Translations under genes and position numbers: made by a program
Shown: piece after piece, positions 12,401-23,559 of the stretch
How positions within the stretch are numbered: position 1 is the stretch's first letter
Layout: each line of letters opens with the position of its first letter
NCBI GenBank assembly: GCA_020726505.1
Contig: JAHLEZ010000001.1
Location: 682,001-746,000 of the forward strand
DNA length: 64,000 nt
Source of the DNA: Leptodontidium sp. MPI-SDFR-AT-0119
Lineage: Eukaryota > Ascomycota > Leotiomycetes > Helotiales > Leptodontidiaceae
Direction: 5' to 3'
The notes under the pieces: generated by a model
What the model was told of the DNA's origin: nothing
What the model saw: the letters and a program-made list of their open reading frames with translations, nothing else
The model's database searches: none

Positions 12401-15400
12401 CCCAGGACCAGATTTCGCATCCCAGGCCAAGACAGAAACCAACGATAAGATTGTTTTTGTCGTATCCTACTGTACTGCAGGTATCGATCTAGTCATCTGG
12501 GAGTGACGGCATGGCGATTCTCACGATCCCATTCCCGTATGGTCGACGTGGCTGAGGTAGTGGGTGACTGGAGTCCAATAGCCACAGCACGCACGAGATG
12601 ACTGCATCTCGACGATATATGCCGAATGGCAGCAGAAGGAATAAAGTGCCATGCTCTCAAGCCGTTGATGTTACCTCGGCGGTTGGGGCTGAGACCTTTG
12701 TTCTCTTTTAAGGTGCTGATCATCTGCCATGTCTCGACCAACGCATCAATATTTGAGACCTGGAAATAGACAACGACAGGAACAAGGCCGGAGCCTGCCT
12801 GCACTGCGCTGCTCTCTTGGTGGTTGACTCTTGACTCTTCTAAATTTTGAAGACACATTTTGTAATCATATGACTCTATATTTATTTTCCTACCGGACTA
12901 TGGTATCCACCATGGATTCTCCAAGGATACGGTGTAGATCATCTGTACGGGCTTAGAACACAACAAGTCTGGGGTGGGGTTTCTAGGTGTCAAAAACATG
13001 GCAGCAAGTGATCTTTACCGCTCCCGCCTAAAGATTGCGCTACTCGCTTCCATTCCAACTTACTCACCCTCTCGCTCGACTCTTCAAAATACAAGCCAGG
13101 CCACGAGTTGAATAGCCACGTTCTGCCGCCTCGGTCTGGACAGAGATCGTAGGTAGATAGTGTAGATCCCCGTCTATATTAAATACATACCTAGCAATTC
13201 GCATCAAATCAGATCGGCCAGCCGGCCATGCTATGCTGTATTTGACCAAATTATCCTCGCGTCGTGCCGTCCCATTCGTCCCGAGTAGGATCGCGTGCGC
13301 ATTTTCCAGTGCCTTTCTTTCCTTTCCTTTCATCCCTGGGAGGGACAGGGCAGGAGGGCAGGTAGGTCGTGGTTGTACAGCAGGTTGGCCAGGGCATGGG
13401 CATGGCATCTCTCGTATGCTGGCCAAGGGAACTCTTAGATATGAGGCGTACGTACTGTACTGTACGGCAGGTCGCTCGAGGAGTGAGCGCAAGAACTTTA
13501 CTTTAGAACTACATCTATCTCTTGCGTACGAGAGGGGAGGTGCCATGTCGTAAGACTGAGTTTGTTGTGAGATTATCGGTCTCGTCTCTCTAGCTGGGCG
13601 TGTTTGACTGGCAAATAAATGTTCACTGCTGTTCTGGAGGTGCGGCGAAGTCGTCGTGCCCCGCCCAACGAAGATGAAGTGACTCAGAGATCGTCTTGTG
13701 ATATATCATTTATAGGCAGATTGGGCCAGACAACCATGAGATGAGACAAGTGATGGATGGATGGTCGGTTTGATAGAATAATAAGGGAAATGCCTCGGAA
13801 CGGAAGCAAAAGGGGAGAGGTAGGGGGGCGGAAGATCATGATCATTGTACCTTTATTACTTGCTTCATCGGATCGGGTGTTGATGCTGCCCAACTACAAC
13901 AAATTGGTAGGGTATGGCACCTAGGAAAACGTCAAGCTTCGATCTTCGAGGAGGAAGGAGGATGAACCCCCCGTCATACCATCGTACAAAGCTCTAACCC
14001 CGGCGCAGCAGCCCTCCGCCTGGTTATTCTCACGAGGAAGAAACGGGCCTTATCTTGACTTTCGGGAACTGGCTCCAGCTGGGACGGGATATGGGACCGA
14101 GGATATACTGTGTTTTTTTATTTCGGCTGGTCTGTTCACACCATGGATGCAACCGGAATCAAGACAGGAATGGGAGGGGGACAGTATATCTGGACTATTC
14201 CGAGGTCTTCAAGCACGGAAAGAGAGGTACTGGCGAGTAACACGCGGTCAGAGGTACTTGTAACTTGCCTTGTGGCCAGACGGTGTTCTGGATATATACT
14301 CGGTCGGGCCAAGTTGTGCACTCGGGACAGGAGGGGAAGGAACACCATCATCTATCTCATCGGCTTCATTGCACGGAAGAGAAGAGCGCAGACCTCATCA
14401 TTATGGTAGTGGATGTCACCGTCGTAATACTTCTATTGTCCACTCTCCCGATAGCCGGAACGGTACTGTAGGTATTTCGGTATCTAGGCATCTGTCTGTC
14501 TATCTCAATCCTCGGCCCGGGGACACTTGCAGTATGGCCTTGATATAAATGTGACGCTACAATCCATAAAAGAAAGCAGATGCAGATAGGCAATACAGAA
14601 GGCGCAGTATGTTGCATGTAGATATTTTATTATTATTAAGGAATATCTCTTAGTATATGTCCTAGGTGGTTGTATAGATCTAAACGGGCTTGCTGATGGC
14701 TGCTTTCGGACTAACTGTCAGCAAGCAGCAGCGCAACAGCACAGTCCAACCCATCCATCGTTGCCCTAATGCAGGGATCATGGTAGTGTCCTGTACTGCA
14801 GCGGACCAGACTGGGCTGGGCTGGGCTGGGCTGGGCTGGGCGGCCAACAAACGTGAGGCGATTGCCTACGGAGGCAGTGGCAGGGGGCAGGACAGGGTCC
14901 GCACATCGCTCTAGCAGTGGGGCCCACCAGGGGCCAGCCTTGCCACCAGAGTGTGTGCAGCCACCTACGGAGTACTTCAGCTGTCCAATGGAATGCGGTG
15001 GGATGAGCGCAGTGAAGCGCAAGTGCCAGTGCCATTGCCAGTGCCATTGCCGACCAGAGGAGAAGCGGTGCAGAGCAGACAGTGCAGCCATGGTGGAAAG
15101 TCGGTGTAGGCGGGACTAACGCTTCCAGGAGCAGTGCATGCAGTACGGGAGGAGACTTTTGGTGTGTCGGCGCCTCATATGCACCCACCACACCCACCTC
15201 ACCTCACTCCACTCTCCTCTCTTCCCGCTCATAACCCGAGCTTCGCCGGACGACTTAAACTTTTGCCTTGTTCTTGGTCTCTCTCTCTCAACAAACCCCC
15301 CCCCCCCCCACCATCCACCTCTCTGCTTCACTTCACTTCAACTCACCACCCTCACCGCACCTCGAACATCCATCTTACAAACATACCTCCCGGCCTCGAG

Positions 15401-15586
15401 CCCACCCACCTATCCATCCGTCGAATATTGGCTACACTTCACTATCTACCTCCGAGAAACTCTTTCCCATCCATCTTACGAATATATCAACCCGTCTCCA
15501 TCCCGCTCCCACATCCTGATCCTCCTCCCTGCCTGCCTGCTCCGTCTTCGCATCCACAGCAAAATACCACCCCTCTCTCGCGCGAC
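9475..15586. other. Long intergenic region upstream of the Lst4-like gene
   Basis: Six kb without a gene I can support. It holds simple repeats: GTGC/GT repeats at about 11004-11026, a (GGA)n tract near 11228-11250, and (GGGCT)n near 14813-14840. Open frames such as 11509-12195 (-) and 10384-10704 (+) show no domain, biased composition or partner exons and look like chance. The part 15190-15580 is strongly pyrimidine-rich (CCACC/CTCTC, with a C run near 15300), typical of promoters and leaders of constitutive filamentous-fungal genes. Confidence 0.5.
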
Positions 15587-15631
15587 ATGGCCACCACATA
15601 CCTGCAAAACGCTCGCCAGACGCGCTTTTAG
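15587..15631 (+). promoter_or_regulatory. Candidate 14-codon upstream ORF in the Lst4-like leader
   Basis: An ATG in good context (CGACATGG) opens a 14-codon frame ending TAG at 15631, 62 bp before the main ATG at 15694. If the transcript begins upstream, it could dampen translation of the main frame. The transcription start is not known. Confidence 0.4.
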
Positions 15632-15693
15632 CACATCCTCCATATCTGCCGCCTGCTGAGAAGGATCTCAGGAGGATCTTTGGTCATCACAGC

Positions 15694-18600
15694 ATGTCTT
15701 TGCTAGGAAGATTGCTTTCCGGCGCAGGCCCTTCGACGACGTCCGCGCCGCGAACCCCCCTCGATTCCCACCTCGAAGACCAATTCACCTACAACCTCCT
15801 CTTTCCGGATCCCGATGCCCTGTGTCATCATGACCAGGTCTTCCAGTTGTCGTCCGCGACAATTCTCGCCCCTGCCGCTCTGAGGGATGCAGACGTGAAT
15901 GGGGAGATAGATCTGGATGCGCGGGATGTGCGAGTAATCATCATGCAGGAAGCTACCCCTTCGTCTGGTTCCGCATATCTACTCTTCGACAGTCACGCCC
16001 CTCCACCGCCGTCGCCATCCTTGGACAGGCAAGCTTCTGGCAATGGTCCAGCATATCCATCACGGACAGAGGGTCGTCGTTCTATCAGTTCACCAAGGAA
16101 GTTGAGTGTCGGGCAGAATACAAGGCCGCTGATTATACAGGAACCGTCAACTCCTCGGGCGTTTGGTGCTTTTGGTGGAAGGACGCAACACAACAAGACT
16201 GCAAGCTACAATGAAACAGCAGGACAGCGCTCGGCCAGAGAGTACCGAGAAGAAGTATCCTGCTTTGCTAGCTACATGTTTGGAAATTCAGATGTCATGG
16301 CCTACAAAGGGTTTGGCACAAAGGTTCACCCACTCCCCTCGGAATCCAGACATCCCTTCACTTCGGGTTCGTACGTCGCAGATGGCTCGCTGGGGAGATC
16401 TAGTATGCGAAGCAGCAAGCTGGCTCAGTCCTTCACTTCCGACACGGTTCCTGGGCCGACATCGGCCGGTTTCACAAGCACAGCAAGGGCCGTGGATAGG
16501 AAGAAGGTTCTCATCACACGCATGTTTCCGGTGCCTCTACCCAATGACGAGACAGAAGATGCCGCTCAGAACACAACGCCTACACAGCAGAGTTCGAGTG
16601 GTGCTGCAGGCTATCCTTTTCCCAAGGTTGCAGCAAACGGGGCGCACTCGGCAGAGTTTAGGAAACCCCAGCCGAAGCAAAAGAGGACGCCGATGTACGC
16701 GGTCGGTGTGGTCGTAAATTGGCCACAATCGACAACTTTCCAGGGTCTTTCTGCACCGGCTTCCAGGTCAAGCTTTCGTGGGTCAGGCTCTTTCACAGAG
16801 CAGGATTCGCTTCCATCGTCTTTCAACTCGGGACGCCGTTCTGGCTGGACTGTACTTGGCCATGGCTTTGGAGTGGAGTCGCTGGATTCTTCTTTCTCAA
16901 GCGAACCTGACGATCGGATTGAGAACATCACTCAACACTGGGATATAATCATGCGGACCATGTCTCACCTGCAGGCTGTGGCGACCGCTTCACTGCTACC
17001 AATGCTCAAGCATGCAGATATCAACTCCCCCGATCCCCGGAGAGAATCAACACACGCTCGTGCCCCTTCTGCCAGTATTTCCATATCAGGCAAACGGGTG
17101 CAGGAAGACGTCAAGCCCTTCAAGATCCCGAAATCAAATGCGAAAATGGTTCAATTGACAGCAAACTGCCTTTCACAGGTGCAGAGGATTCACAGGGAAG
17201 CCGATGCAGCTCGGCAACGAATTGTCACGGGCCTGAAAGCCCACCAGGTTGTCACTGGGCAAGGCAGATGGGGTATCTGGCGAGAGGAGGCAAGGCTAGT
17301 TGGGAAATGGGCAGGGGGGAAGGATGAAGGGTTTTTCTTCTTCAACCTCCTGACCGGATTCCTCGGAAATCACACCGAATGGCTTCAAGCACTTGGCCCC
17401 AGTTGGTACCGTCGTCGCCATCACCAACAGCAGAGAGCCAACAAGGATGATGACATATCTCTTCCGGCGCGGACTATCATTCTTTCCGACAACAAGCTAA
17501 TGGCTCGTCGGTTGATCTTTCTCTTATCAGCTTTTCTACCTGCAAACCAGCAAGTAACCCTAGGTCGGATGCATCGTCCCAGTACATCGACATCGTTTGG
17601 AGGATATTCGCAATCGCCACCGAACGTCCCCATCTTGAGAGAGGAGTCTCTTCGTCGTCGGATCAACAAAAGGGGAAGTGTGGCCAGGGGATCTCATGCA
17701 CGTACCTCGAGCTTTCCGAATCCAGCCCTGTTGGGCCTCGGACCTGAGATTCATCACGATCGTCGAACTTCAGATGCTACGTCTATCAAGACGGCAAATC
17801 TTCCCATTCCAGGTAGTGACCTCAATACGAGGAAAAGCAGTGCCGCGACGACTTCGACGGCAACCCCAGTCACGACAATGCCTCACTTTTCAACTCGTCG
17901 ACCAATCAGAGGAACCGGCCCTGCTCCACGACCGGGAAGCAGTGGTAGTCTGGCGACTGATGATTTGCTCCGGTCCCTGAAGAGAGGAGAAAGCACTGGA
18001 CATTATAGCACTGCCAGCACCGATTCTCAAGGTCAAAACTCGCGATGGGGTAGCATGATCAGCGGGTTCTGGGGTTCCAAAAGACGAGACTCTACAGCAT
18101 CTACCAGTATCGAGCCCCCATCTCTCGAGGACCTCGATATCCATGATCCTCATTACAAGAGTGGATCACCATTGAAGAAGGGGAAGCTAGCGGAGATGGT
18201 TGACGAGGTTACTCAAGGTCCTGTTCAGAAGACGAAGGAGCAGCAAGAACGTGATATGAGAAAGTCCGAATCTGGAAGCGCGTCGACTGCCAAACCGGAA
18301 GACGAACCGGGCGAAGATATCCCTGAACAGATAATTCATGTTGCGGAACGAGTGGCAGACCCATCCGGTGCTTTCGAGTCACCAGTGAAGACTTCCATCA
18401 ACCATGACGACGGTGTTATTGATATCGACGTCCCTCTACCAGACTATTTGTCGTTCGAGACTGCTGTCAGTTCGCCCTCTAGCAGTGGATACCTATCGAC
18501 CCCAGGTCTCGGCAATGGAATGGACGGCTTTGAGAATTACTCTCGTTCCGGTCCTGATGTTGAAACGACAATGAATGTTGGTGGTTGGCTTCCACGTTAT

Positions 18601-19326
18601 CATCCAGACTTTGCTCTTCAAGCCATCCCAGTTCAGGGTGACATTCTAGAAGAGGTCAAGGCTTCCATGCGCGCCGAACCAATACCTCTTCTTACATCCA
18701 ACACACCTCTGCCTGAAGGCAGTCGTCTAGATAGATGGGTCGATATTAGCAGTGCCGTCATCGCCGACACCACCAATTTCACTATCAAACACATTCGGTA
18801 CAGACGACTCATCCGGCAGAGAAACGTATCCTCGGCAACACCTAGTATCCCTCACTCATTCGATTCTCGTTATGGCAACGTCTACGCAGCGTCCCAGCTT
18901 ACTCCCTCAACCGAGACTTACGACGGCTCCATCGAAGAGGAATTTATTGAAGAGCCAATTATCTCAATGGATGAGACCCTAATCGAAGCAGTCGAGCGCA
19001 TCATAGCGCAATCCGGCCGAGGTTCGAAGACCTCGTCTGCTTGCTCGTCTCGGTCTGCTTCGCGCCAAAGAGGTAGTCGGGAGCGATCAAATTCGGACGC
19101 AGGAATTCCAGAAATCCCAGAGCACAAGCTCGAGGTGCCAAGAAACGAATGCAAGAGGATGGTACTCGGTGCGCTTGAGGAGATCGTAAGGGAGGTTGCA
19201 GAGAGTAGGAGGGAGGGAGGTGACGCTGAAGCAGATATGGAGCGAGAGAGCTTCTTGAGGGAGGGGGTGAGAAGTTGGTTGTCAGATGTTGAGACGGGAG
19301 AGACTTCACATCAGAACCAGGGATGA
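15694..19326 (+). CDS. LST4: Folliculin-interacting-protein-like (Lst4/FNIP family) TORC1 regulator
   Basis: An uninterrupted 1,210-aa frame. The N-terminal 400 residues hold the FNIP_N/longin-like blocks: FTYNLLFPDPDALC, DVRVIIMQEA, ITRMFPVPLPNDE and TPMYAVGVVVNWP. The middle has the DENN-type helical part: HWDIIMRTMSHLQAVA, WGIWREEARLVGKWAGG, FLGNHTEWLQALGPSWYRRR and IILSDNKLMARRLIFLLSAF. The C-terminal domain includes GGWLPRYHPDFALQAIP. Long Ser/Pro-rich linkers separate them, as in other fungal Lst4 proteins. In yeast, Lst4 with Lst7 (folliculin) acts at the vacuole as GAP for Gtr2 and activates TORC1 in response to amino acids; the same role is inferred. The start fits a fungal context (CAGCATGTC) and opens the conserved MSLLGRLLSG. 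An upstream ORF may regulate it. Confidence 0.85.
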   Translation: MSLLGRLLSGAGPSTTSAPRTPLDSHLEDQFTYNLLFPDPDALCHHDQVFQLSSATILAPAALRDADVNGEIDLDARDVRVIIMQEATPSSGSAYLLFDSHAPPPPSPSLDRQASGNGPAYPSRTEGRRSISSPRKLSVGQNTRPLIIQEPSTPRAFGAFGGRTQHNKTASYNETAGQRSAREYREEVSCFASYMFGNSDVMAYKGFGTKVHPLPSESRHPFTSGSYVADGSLGRSSMRSSKLAQSFTSDTVPGPTSAGFTSTARAVDRKKVLITRMFPVPLPNDETEDAAQNTTPTQQSSSGAAGYPFPKVAANGAHSAEFRKPQPKQKRTPMYAVGVVVNWPQSTTFQGLSAPASRSSFRGSGSFTEQDSLPSSFNSGRRSGWTVLGHGFGVESLDSSFSSEPDDRIENITQHWDIIMRTMSHLQAVATASLLPMLKHADINSPDPRRESTHARAPSASISISGKRVQEDVKPFKIPKSNAKMVQLTANCLSQVQRIHREADAARQRIVTGLKAHQVVTGQGRWGIWREEARLVGKWAGGKDEGFFFFNLLTGFLGNHTEWLQALGPSWYRRRHHQQQRANKDDDISLPARTIILSDNKLMARRLIFLLSAFLPANQQVTLGRMHRPSTSTSFGGYSQSPPNVPILREESLRRRINKRGSVARGSHARTSSFPNPALLGLGPEIHHDRRTSDATSIKTANLPIPGSDLNTRKSSAATTSTATPVTTMPHFSTRRPIRGTGPAPRPGSSGSLATDDLLRSLKRGESTGHYSTASTDSQGQNSRWGSMISGFWGSKRRDSTASTSIEPPSLEDLDIHDPHYKSGSPLKKGKLAEMVDEVTQGPVQKTKEQQERDMRKSESGSASTAKPEDEPGEDIPEQIIHVAERVADPSGAFESPVKTSINHDDGVIDIDVPLPDYLSFETAVSSPSSSGYLSTPGLGNGMDGFENYSRSGPDVETTMNVGGWLPRYHPDFALQAIPVQGDILEEVKASMRAEPIPLLTSNTPLPEGSRLDRWVDISSAVIADTTNFTIKHIRYRRLIRQRNVSSATPSIPHSFDSRYGNVYAASQLTPSTETYDGSIEEEFIEEPIISMDETLIEAVERIIAQSGRGSKTSSACSSRSASRQRGSRERSNSDAGIPEIPEHKLEVPRNECKRMVLGALEEIVREVAESRREGGDAEADMERESFLREGVRSWLSDVETGETSHQNQG

Positions 19327-20474
19327 ATGGAAGGGAGGAGTTGAGAAATTTTCTTCTGTCTATTGTAACATATCACGGCCTTTCGAGACGACGATACCCA
19401 TGCAAGGCGATTGCACTTGCGAATTTTCCTAAGAGCATACTTTTTCCTGGCTCTTGTACCACCAGAAGAGAGGCGGGGGGGAATACGGACTGCAGATTCT
19501 TGCTCAGGCCTGGGCTTGAAGATGGCTCGAATCTTTTGTTTTGTTTTTCCACATCCTAGAATTTAGCGAGGTCGTTTGGGCGTTTTTGGGATTCATGGAT
19601 GATCCAATTCTGGAATCTTTTTTGTTCTTGCATTTTGGCGTATGGTATGGGGATGCATGCATAGCTAGAGCCTGACGTGCTCGCTAGTAATGAGTGTGCT
19701 GATTAGAGAGAGTTTAGAATGAATGCAAGATTTATAATCGAGATCTAAATCTCAGTGTATTGGAATGAGATGTGAAGTTCGGTGCGATCTAGTAGTTTTG
19801 TTGAGAGTGGAGAATGTGGTTCCCTAGTATGTGTGTTGTGCTGATCCGAAACTCGGTTAGCTGTGCCCCCTTTTTTTAGCCGAGGAGTGCCATTTGAGCT
19901 CCTCTTCTCGATTGACGTGGACATGATGCAGCGAGGACCGGATTTGCCACGTGTATCATTCATATAGCCGCAAAAGGTTTTTGAGTCTGCACTTCCTTGA
20001 ATGCCGGTAATCCTAATTTCGCAAATTTCAGTTGCACAAGAGCTATTTGCAATAATAATAGTGGAGTTTATAGGAGTACTGTATCCTCGAACAACAATTA
20101 TTAGGACTTCACCGGGCTATCTCGGAGCAATAGCTATATATCGCAATACTGACCACTAAAGAAAGTCGATAATTTAGTTTAAAATTCTATAGTTGGATTT
20201 TGGTACTGCTTTTGTTAAGTATTGCTGGTAGGGCCTTGAGACATAGACTGAAGGGGGTTAACTTGGATAGGACCATTGTCCCCTGACTTAGAATTATCAC
20301 AGCCTGATATTTAAGCAGAATTATGGTGATTTCTCTTACAATTCCCTTTAAGCAATATATCATTTACACAATTTCTAAGCTATCTTATCATACAAGTCGA
20401 GCCTCGGCCCCATCTTCAAATCTTTGCCAACCCCCAGCCTGACTGTGATCTCTCTCTCCTGGATTCGTCGAGAG
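19327..20474. other. Intergenic region between convergent genes
   Basis: Convergent 3' ends lie on either side (the Lst4-like gene on plus, the CFEM receptor on minus). The part 20000-20400 is AT-rich. I see no gene or element. Confidence 0.5.
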
Positions 20475-22273
20475 CTATAAAGTGGATATCTGAGGGGCTT
20501 TCGTTGCTACTCCTCTGCGGCGAAACCAGGAGACTCCGGTTGGGGCGCTTCGGATTTCACGGTTTGGTCGTGCCATGGCGCAAGAGCGAGGGAAGAGGTA
20601 GACCAACAAATGGCGTATTGTGGGCAGCGAGGCAGTAATAATGGCGGCGTATACCTCAAATATGCTCCAAGTAGTAATGATTATGTAGTTCCCTATCGTG
20701 AAGTCAACATCCAGTCACCTCACTGGTCCTGGAGTCCCAGAATTGCTGGTAACTTACAACTCGGATCGAGGGAGTTTCCAAAGCCAACAATGGATTGTAC
20801 CCGCAGGATGGAAATGACGACAGAACTGGAGCGAGTTAGCTAGCTGTCATATGAGCCTACTGGACCCAATTCTGTCACGGGCAAAACACATCATCTATCT
20901 GGGAGACTCACGAGCTTCCTACAGCAAACATGAAGAGCACCATGGCCTTTTCTCTCCTTGGTAGCCTCATGTCCTTCAAAACCGGCATCGGCAACGCAAT
21001 AATCACCAAGTCCTGCACGATGCTTAGACCTCCAACAGAGTACGCAACCGCGTTGATGTCGAGACAGTGTCCTTTAATATCTCTGTCCCAAAACGACGGA
21101 ATTGGGTGACATTCAACAACCGAAAGAGTGGAGAGAATTGTATTAGAGATGACGATGAGGCACATGGTTATGTAGACAGCTCGACGGAAGCCTTCGTTTG
21201 GAATTGAGTGGAGGTAGAATATGAGAATCGAGAGTTTGGGGATGGCTAGCTGAAAGATGTAGATGTTTTCTGCCACATAAACTATCCATGTTGGGAATTA
21301 GTAAGACGCTACGAAATAATCCGAAGCAGATGATATGAGAAGGTAGACTCGGCAGGAAGGGGATTAATAAATGAGGGCTTCTTACTCATCTTCAGAATCT
21401 CTTTTAACTGCCCATCTTGCAATTCCCAGAAGTGTTTTCCAAAACCGTTCCTAGAACCTGAACGGCGTATCAATATGTTAGTTTGGTATTCTTGGATGCA
21501 GGCTGGAATTACTTGCCTTTTATACAAAAGTAGAAATTGGGAATAGCGCAGAACTGTAGATGTATGTCAGTAGAAGTTATACCTCTGCTGAGACGATTGA
21601 AACTCACTACAGCGAAGAAAAGCAGCCAATCGCTCCAATCAACCCTGCATTTTGTTCCCTTCATTGCCTTTGTAATGAATCTCAAGGCTACGAACATTAC
21701 TGCAATCGAGTACACGAGAACAAGAATAACAAGGAATATATCCGAGCGTGATTGGCCGATAGGTTTTCGACATAGGCTAGCATTGACCTTGACCGCGACT
21801 ATATTCCACGTTAGAATTGCTCTGCAAATATCGCAGCAGTTCCAGAGGAGGACGGTAGCTTACCAAGTCCATCGTGCATAGTGCAGTTTGAATTGAGACA
21901 TGAGCTGGCGCTTTGAGCAAGCTGCTTACTGGCACACTGCTTTATGAATTAGACATCCAGACTCTAACATTCGGTCCCTAAATTACTTCTGCCAAAGAAG
22001 GATGATGGGGAAAGCGACGAACCTGGCAGAATGGATCATCGAGCCGACACCCAGATGCCTGGATGGCGGTTATTACACAGCCGAGCTAGCACCCCCCATA
22101 TCAGTCTGACATTGATTCATTTTTTGTGCAAAAGTCTACGGGCTAATGGAAATACTTACACCATAGGGTGTCAAGTCAGCCGCCGTCAAGTTCAAGTACT
22201 GCTGAGCATGTATGCCGGAAAGGTTCATCAGCCCAAACAAGAAGGCGCAGAACGTAACGAATCCCACACGCAT
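20475..22273 (-). CDS. CFEM-domain, seven-transmembrane receptor-like protein (Pth11/rhodopsin-like family)
   Basis: A multi-exon gene. Exon 1 starts with ATG at 22273 and encodes a signal peptide (MRVGFVTFCAFLFGLMNLSG, then IHA). Exons near 22085-22023 and 21936-21865 give the CFEM core: CVITAIQASGC, DDPFC, then QCASKQLAQSASSC and NCT. An exon near 21810-21620 has the first membrane helices (AILTWNIVAVKVNASLC; VFVALRFITKAMKGTKC). The exon at 21276-20908 carries NIYIFQLAIPKLSILIFYL, a core rhodopsin-like motif, and further helices. Later exons give VVISILRVQSIVGFGNSLDP and YIIITTWSIFEVYAAIITAS, ending SLPTIRHLL and a basic tail; stop TAG at 20477-20475. Pth11 in Magnaporthe senses surface cues for infection structures; many paralogues have unknown ligands. 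Some middle splice sites are approximate. I see no frameshift. Confidence 0.8.
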
Positions 22274-23052
22274 ACTAGGCTATTGACAATAGCTCAATCT
22301 TCGGCGAGACGCAAGCAGCTAGGAGCTCGAAATTATGTTTATTGTTGAATTGTATGAAAGTGAGGCTTCGACAGATGGCATAAATATCAGAAGCGAGGAG
22401 AGTGCAGAGAGTAGTAGTCAGTTCATCAAGTGGTTGGTTACCCTTTGTCGGCTATAAGTATAAGTCGACGATGCATATTCCCGAGGGTTTGCATGTTGTA
22501 GTGAGTGTTTGACGTAAGCCTGACTTCCCAGAGTCTGAGCTCAACCATGACTCAAGAACTGCACGCCCAATCCCGAGCCAAGTTCGAGGCACTGATTCCT
22601 CAACTGCCGAAGAAACATCAACGTGCTGCCAAAAGTCAAAAGCCGAAAGCCAGACCAACGAGTAGTCTGTTGCGTACATGATAACCTACCTGTGCTCACA
22701 CGGGCCGCATCAGGAGGAAAAGGGTAGTGCGCCGTCTTTTTAAACTCTCGCTAACTGTGATCTTTAGCTCGACTGATCAAGACTAAATAAAGTAATAAGT
22801 ATTTCGTCTTTTGTGTCTTGTTATGTATTAAATGGTATAAGGATATTGATTCGGTGATAAGGAAAAGGAGTAACTTGTTGTGGAGCACAATTAAGAGGAA
22901 CAAATAAGTCTAGAGAGGCCGGTGGCGAAGAAGAAATGAAAATCGAGGTATTTAGGCTAAATATTTTAATAGGGTTTGAATATAAAAGTATTATAAAGAA
23001 GAGATTATTATGTTACAGTGAAAGGCGAAATGGGTGTCGTCGTTGTTTTCTT
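22274..23052. other. Intergenic region
   Basis: Nothing convincing is seen. A 75-codon minus-strand frame at 22452-22679 has no domain. AT-rich DNA from 22780 leads into the transposon end. Confidence 0.4.
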
Positions 23053-23260
23053 AATTTTTTTTTTTTAGCGAGGTCCACTTCTGGGTGCTTGTGGCTGTGC
23101 ATTCCCACCGATGCCCGAGGTACCTCTACAAGGCAAAATTGGCGACCTCCTAAATTACCCCACCATTCTTTGCTGTCAGCACTTTCTTGTTAGCAATCAT
23201 GTCGCCACAAGATGCACAGCATATTTTCATCAACGCGTTACAACAGTACTTTTGCTACCA
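23053..23260 (+). mobile_element. 5' end fragment of a Tc1/mariner-like transposon
   Basis: The sequence TTTTTAGCGAGGTCCACTTC, continuing TGG, is shared exactly (23 nt) with the reverse complement of the transposon terminus near 52737-52759. About 100 bp inward, homology resumes at the transposase start: a GTTAGCAA..ATG..CCGCCACAA-like block, then ACAGCATATTTT and AACGC, encoding MSPQDAQHIFINAL against MPPQ..TQHILINAL in the other copy. Homology then ends, so this is a truncated copy of about 0.2 kb. Confidence 0.75.
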
Positions 23261-23559
23261 CTTATTCGATACTGCACATGCCAACGACAACAAATTATGT
23301 TCCAACCACGCATGAGAGTGGAGTGGCGAATAGAGCCAACATTCCTAGAGCTTAGCTGCTGCTGTTCGTAAGCCTCCGGCGACGAACAGCGACGAACAAC
23401 GATGTCACCATTGCTGCGAGGCTGCGTTCAGCTGAATCGCTTTGATCGACAGCATTCCATCCAACACCCTGTCCTAACCCGACAACAACATCCCCATTCT
23501 GCGACGTAAACCTCACCGATAATACTCTTCCCTTTCGACGCGCGAATCCAGGCTGAATA

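Noticed and set aside
14778..15197. Several overlapping open frames before the Lst4-like gene
   Set aside because: Composition follows the C/CT-rich leader and (GGGCT)n repeat; no conserved motif.
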